Assembly: GCA_050259035.1 (NCBI GenBank)
Contig: JBLMZW010000004.1
Coordinates: forward strand, 1 to 6,736
Reading direction: 5' to 3'
Origin: JBLMZW01 sp050259035
Lineage (GTDB): Bacteria > Bacillota > Syntrophomonadia > Syntrophomonadales > DTU052
Length of the DNA stretch: 6,736 nt
Shown here: piece after piece, positions 6,262-6,736 of the stretch
Layout of the letters: every line of letters starts with the position of its first letter
How positions within the stretch are numbered: the first letter of the stretch is position 1
Notes under the pieces: generated by a model
Seen by the model: only the letters and a program-made list of their open reading frames with translations
Told to the model about the DNA's origin: nothing
Database searches by the model: none
Program-made: the position numbers and the translations under genes

Positions 6262-6637
6262 CGCTATACCTCCTTTTCCATGGCCGGGCGTAATCCTTAA
6301 CTGATTTGCAGTCCAGGATTAGTACCAATGCGGTTACATATCTCCTGTGCTTTTCCAGCAGCCCGGGCTCTATTAAATCCACCAAATGCATATCTGGCAG
6401 AGTGCGGTTGTTCTGAAAGAAATCCAGGTGTTCTGGGCTGGCAGTCAGGCGGCAGGCCAATTCCTTACACGCCTCTCTGTTTTTCCAGTTTGAAGGCGTT
6501 TCCTTTATAAGGACATTCAAGCTGAGGCCAAAATCCTGAAAGCGGTCCAGCAGGTCTTCGACCTCCTGGCGGCGTTCCCAGTCGGTGCCGGACCATAAGG
6601 CTCGATCTGCTACAGCACTCTCATTATCAGTTGGCAT
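6248..6637 (-). CDS. SigI C-terminal-domain-like protein lacking sigma region 2
   Basis: This is a 129-residue protein, acidic and probably cytoplasmic, with no membrane segment. Residues about 20-116 follow the pattern I recall for the C-terminal half of sigma factor SigI: ERRQEVEDLLDRFQDFGLSL (21-40), a K-x-x-P linker, REACKELACRL (54-64), RTLPDMHLVDLI (78-89), then EKHRRYVTALVLIL (95-108) and KDY (114-116). In SigI this part binds the -35 element and is the docking site for RsgI. The N-terminal half, which binds core polymerase and melts the -10 region, is missing, because the preceding gene ends only 19 bases upstream. The helix-turn-helix appears about two residues shorter than my remembered consensus. 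ATG at 6635-6637 is chosen for its ribosome binding site; an upstream ATG at 6673 lacks one and would overlap the previous gene. The downstream partner is RsgI-like. Homology is inferred by eye. Confidence 0.7.
   Translation of the reverse strand: MPTDNESAVADRALWSGTDWERRQEVEDLLDRFQDFGLSLNVLIKETPSNWKNREACKELACRLTASPEHLDFFQNNRTLPDMHLVDLIEPGLLEKHRRYVTALVLILDCKSVKDYARPWKRRYSGGSD
6269..6276 (-). promoter_or_regulatory. Ribosome binding site of the RsgI-like gene, inside the SigI-like gene
   Basis: AAAGGAGG on the minus strand lies 7 bases before GTG 6261 and within the last codons of the SigI-C-like gene. It supports the GTG start and tight translational coupling of the two partners. Confidence 0.85.
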
Positions 6638-6644
6638 CCTAAAA

Positions 6645-6655
6645 CCCCTTTCCTT
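6645..6655 (-). promoter_or_regulatory. Ribosome binding site deciding the SigI-C-like start
   Basis: AAGGAAAGGGG on the minus strand is 7 bases before ATG 6637. The in-frame ATG at 6673 has only AATAGTCTTTA in front of it, so the shorter 129-residue product is preferred. Confidence 0.75.
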
Positions 6656-6656
6656 A

Positions 6657-6736
6657 CTAGCGCCGAAATACATTAAAGACTATTGTCAACAGGATGCTAA
6701 GCAGTATACAGGTAACAATCGGGAAGAAGAAAGTGA
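6657..6736 (-). CDS. C-terminal end of a DUF2905-like small membrane protein (5' part outside window)
   Basis: Only 25 codons before a TAG stop at 6657-6659 are in the window. They read TFFFPIVTC followed by ILLSILLTIVFNVFRR. DUF2905 proteins, as I recall them, are about 70 residues, with two membrane helices flanking an LPGD motif and a second half containing F-T-F-Y-F-P, then a hydrophobic helix ending in basic residues. The visible piece matches that second half closely. The function of the family is unknown. In many Clostridia this gene sits next to ruvB, so the Holliday-junction genes may lie just to the right. The stop is 19 bases before the SigI-C-like start, suggesting co-transcription. 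Confidence 0.65.
   Translation of the reverse strand, partial: TFFFPIVTCILLSILLTIVFNVFRR

Noticed and set aside
5172..6510. Plus-strand frames opposite the SpoIID-like and SigI-C-like genes
   Set aside because: They are short, low-complexity shadows without motifs. The minus-strand genes explain the sequence.
6638..6673. ATG at 6673 as the start of the SigI-C-like protein
   Set aside because: There is no ribosome binding site before it and it would overlap the end of the DUF2905-like gene. The internal ATG has a strong site.

Overview
All recognisable genes lie on the minus strand and read from the right edge to the left edge. The gene set suggests a spore-forming member of the Clostridia (Bacillota). 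Reasons are the strong AGGAGG-type ribosome binding sites, a SpoIID/LytB-family protein, a SigI/RsgI-like pair, a DUF2905-like membrane protein, and a queA-tgt-yajC-HD-secD order that I recall from anaerobic Gram-positives of the Syntrophomonas/Desulfotomaculum type. The species cannot be fixed from the window.

Layout in the direction of transcription: (1) the 3' end of a DUF2905-like small membrane protein (6736-6657). (2) A 129-residue protein resembling only the C-terminal domain of sigma factor SigI (6637-6248). (3) Overlapping it, a 78-residue protein resembling the N-terminal anti-sigma domain of RsgI plus one membrane helix (6261-6025). (4) A 144-base gap with a possible sporulation promoter. 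(5) A SpoIID/LytB-type peptidoglycan enzyme (5880-4477). (6) A short gap with a possible SigA promoter. (7) queA (about 4400-3360). (8) tgt (3323-2205), separated from queA by a perfect 9-bp stem-loop. (9) yajC (2175-1876). (10) An HD-domain phosphohydrolase (1874-1206). (11) secD, running off the left edge (1183-1). No intergenic stretch exceeds 150 bases. I see no RNA genes, mobile elements or CRISPR.

The left two thirds is a compact unit of two housekeeping themes. Tgt and QueA catalyse two consecutive steps of queuosine formation at the tRNA wobble position. YajC and SecD are accessory subunits of the Sec translocase. The uncharacterised HD hydrolase is wedged between the two Sec genes with a one-base gap.

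The most unusual part is the pair at 6025-6637. A SigI-like protein without the core-binding, -10-recognising half is translationally coupled to an RsgI-like anchor without an extracellular sensor. This looks like a minimal SigI/RsgI derivative that keeps the interaction interface while losing both the sigma activity and the sensor. It could be half of a split sigma factor, an adaptor or titrator acting on another SigI/RsgI system, or a membrane-tethered regulator. These are inferences from remembered family consensus and need profile searches.
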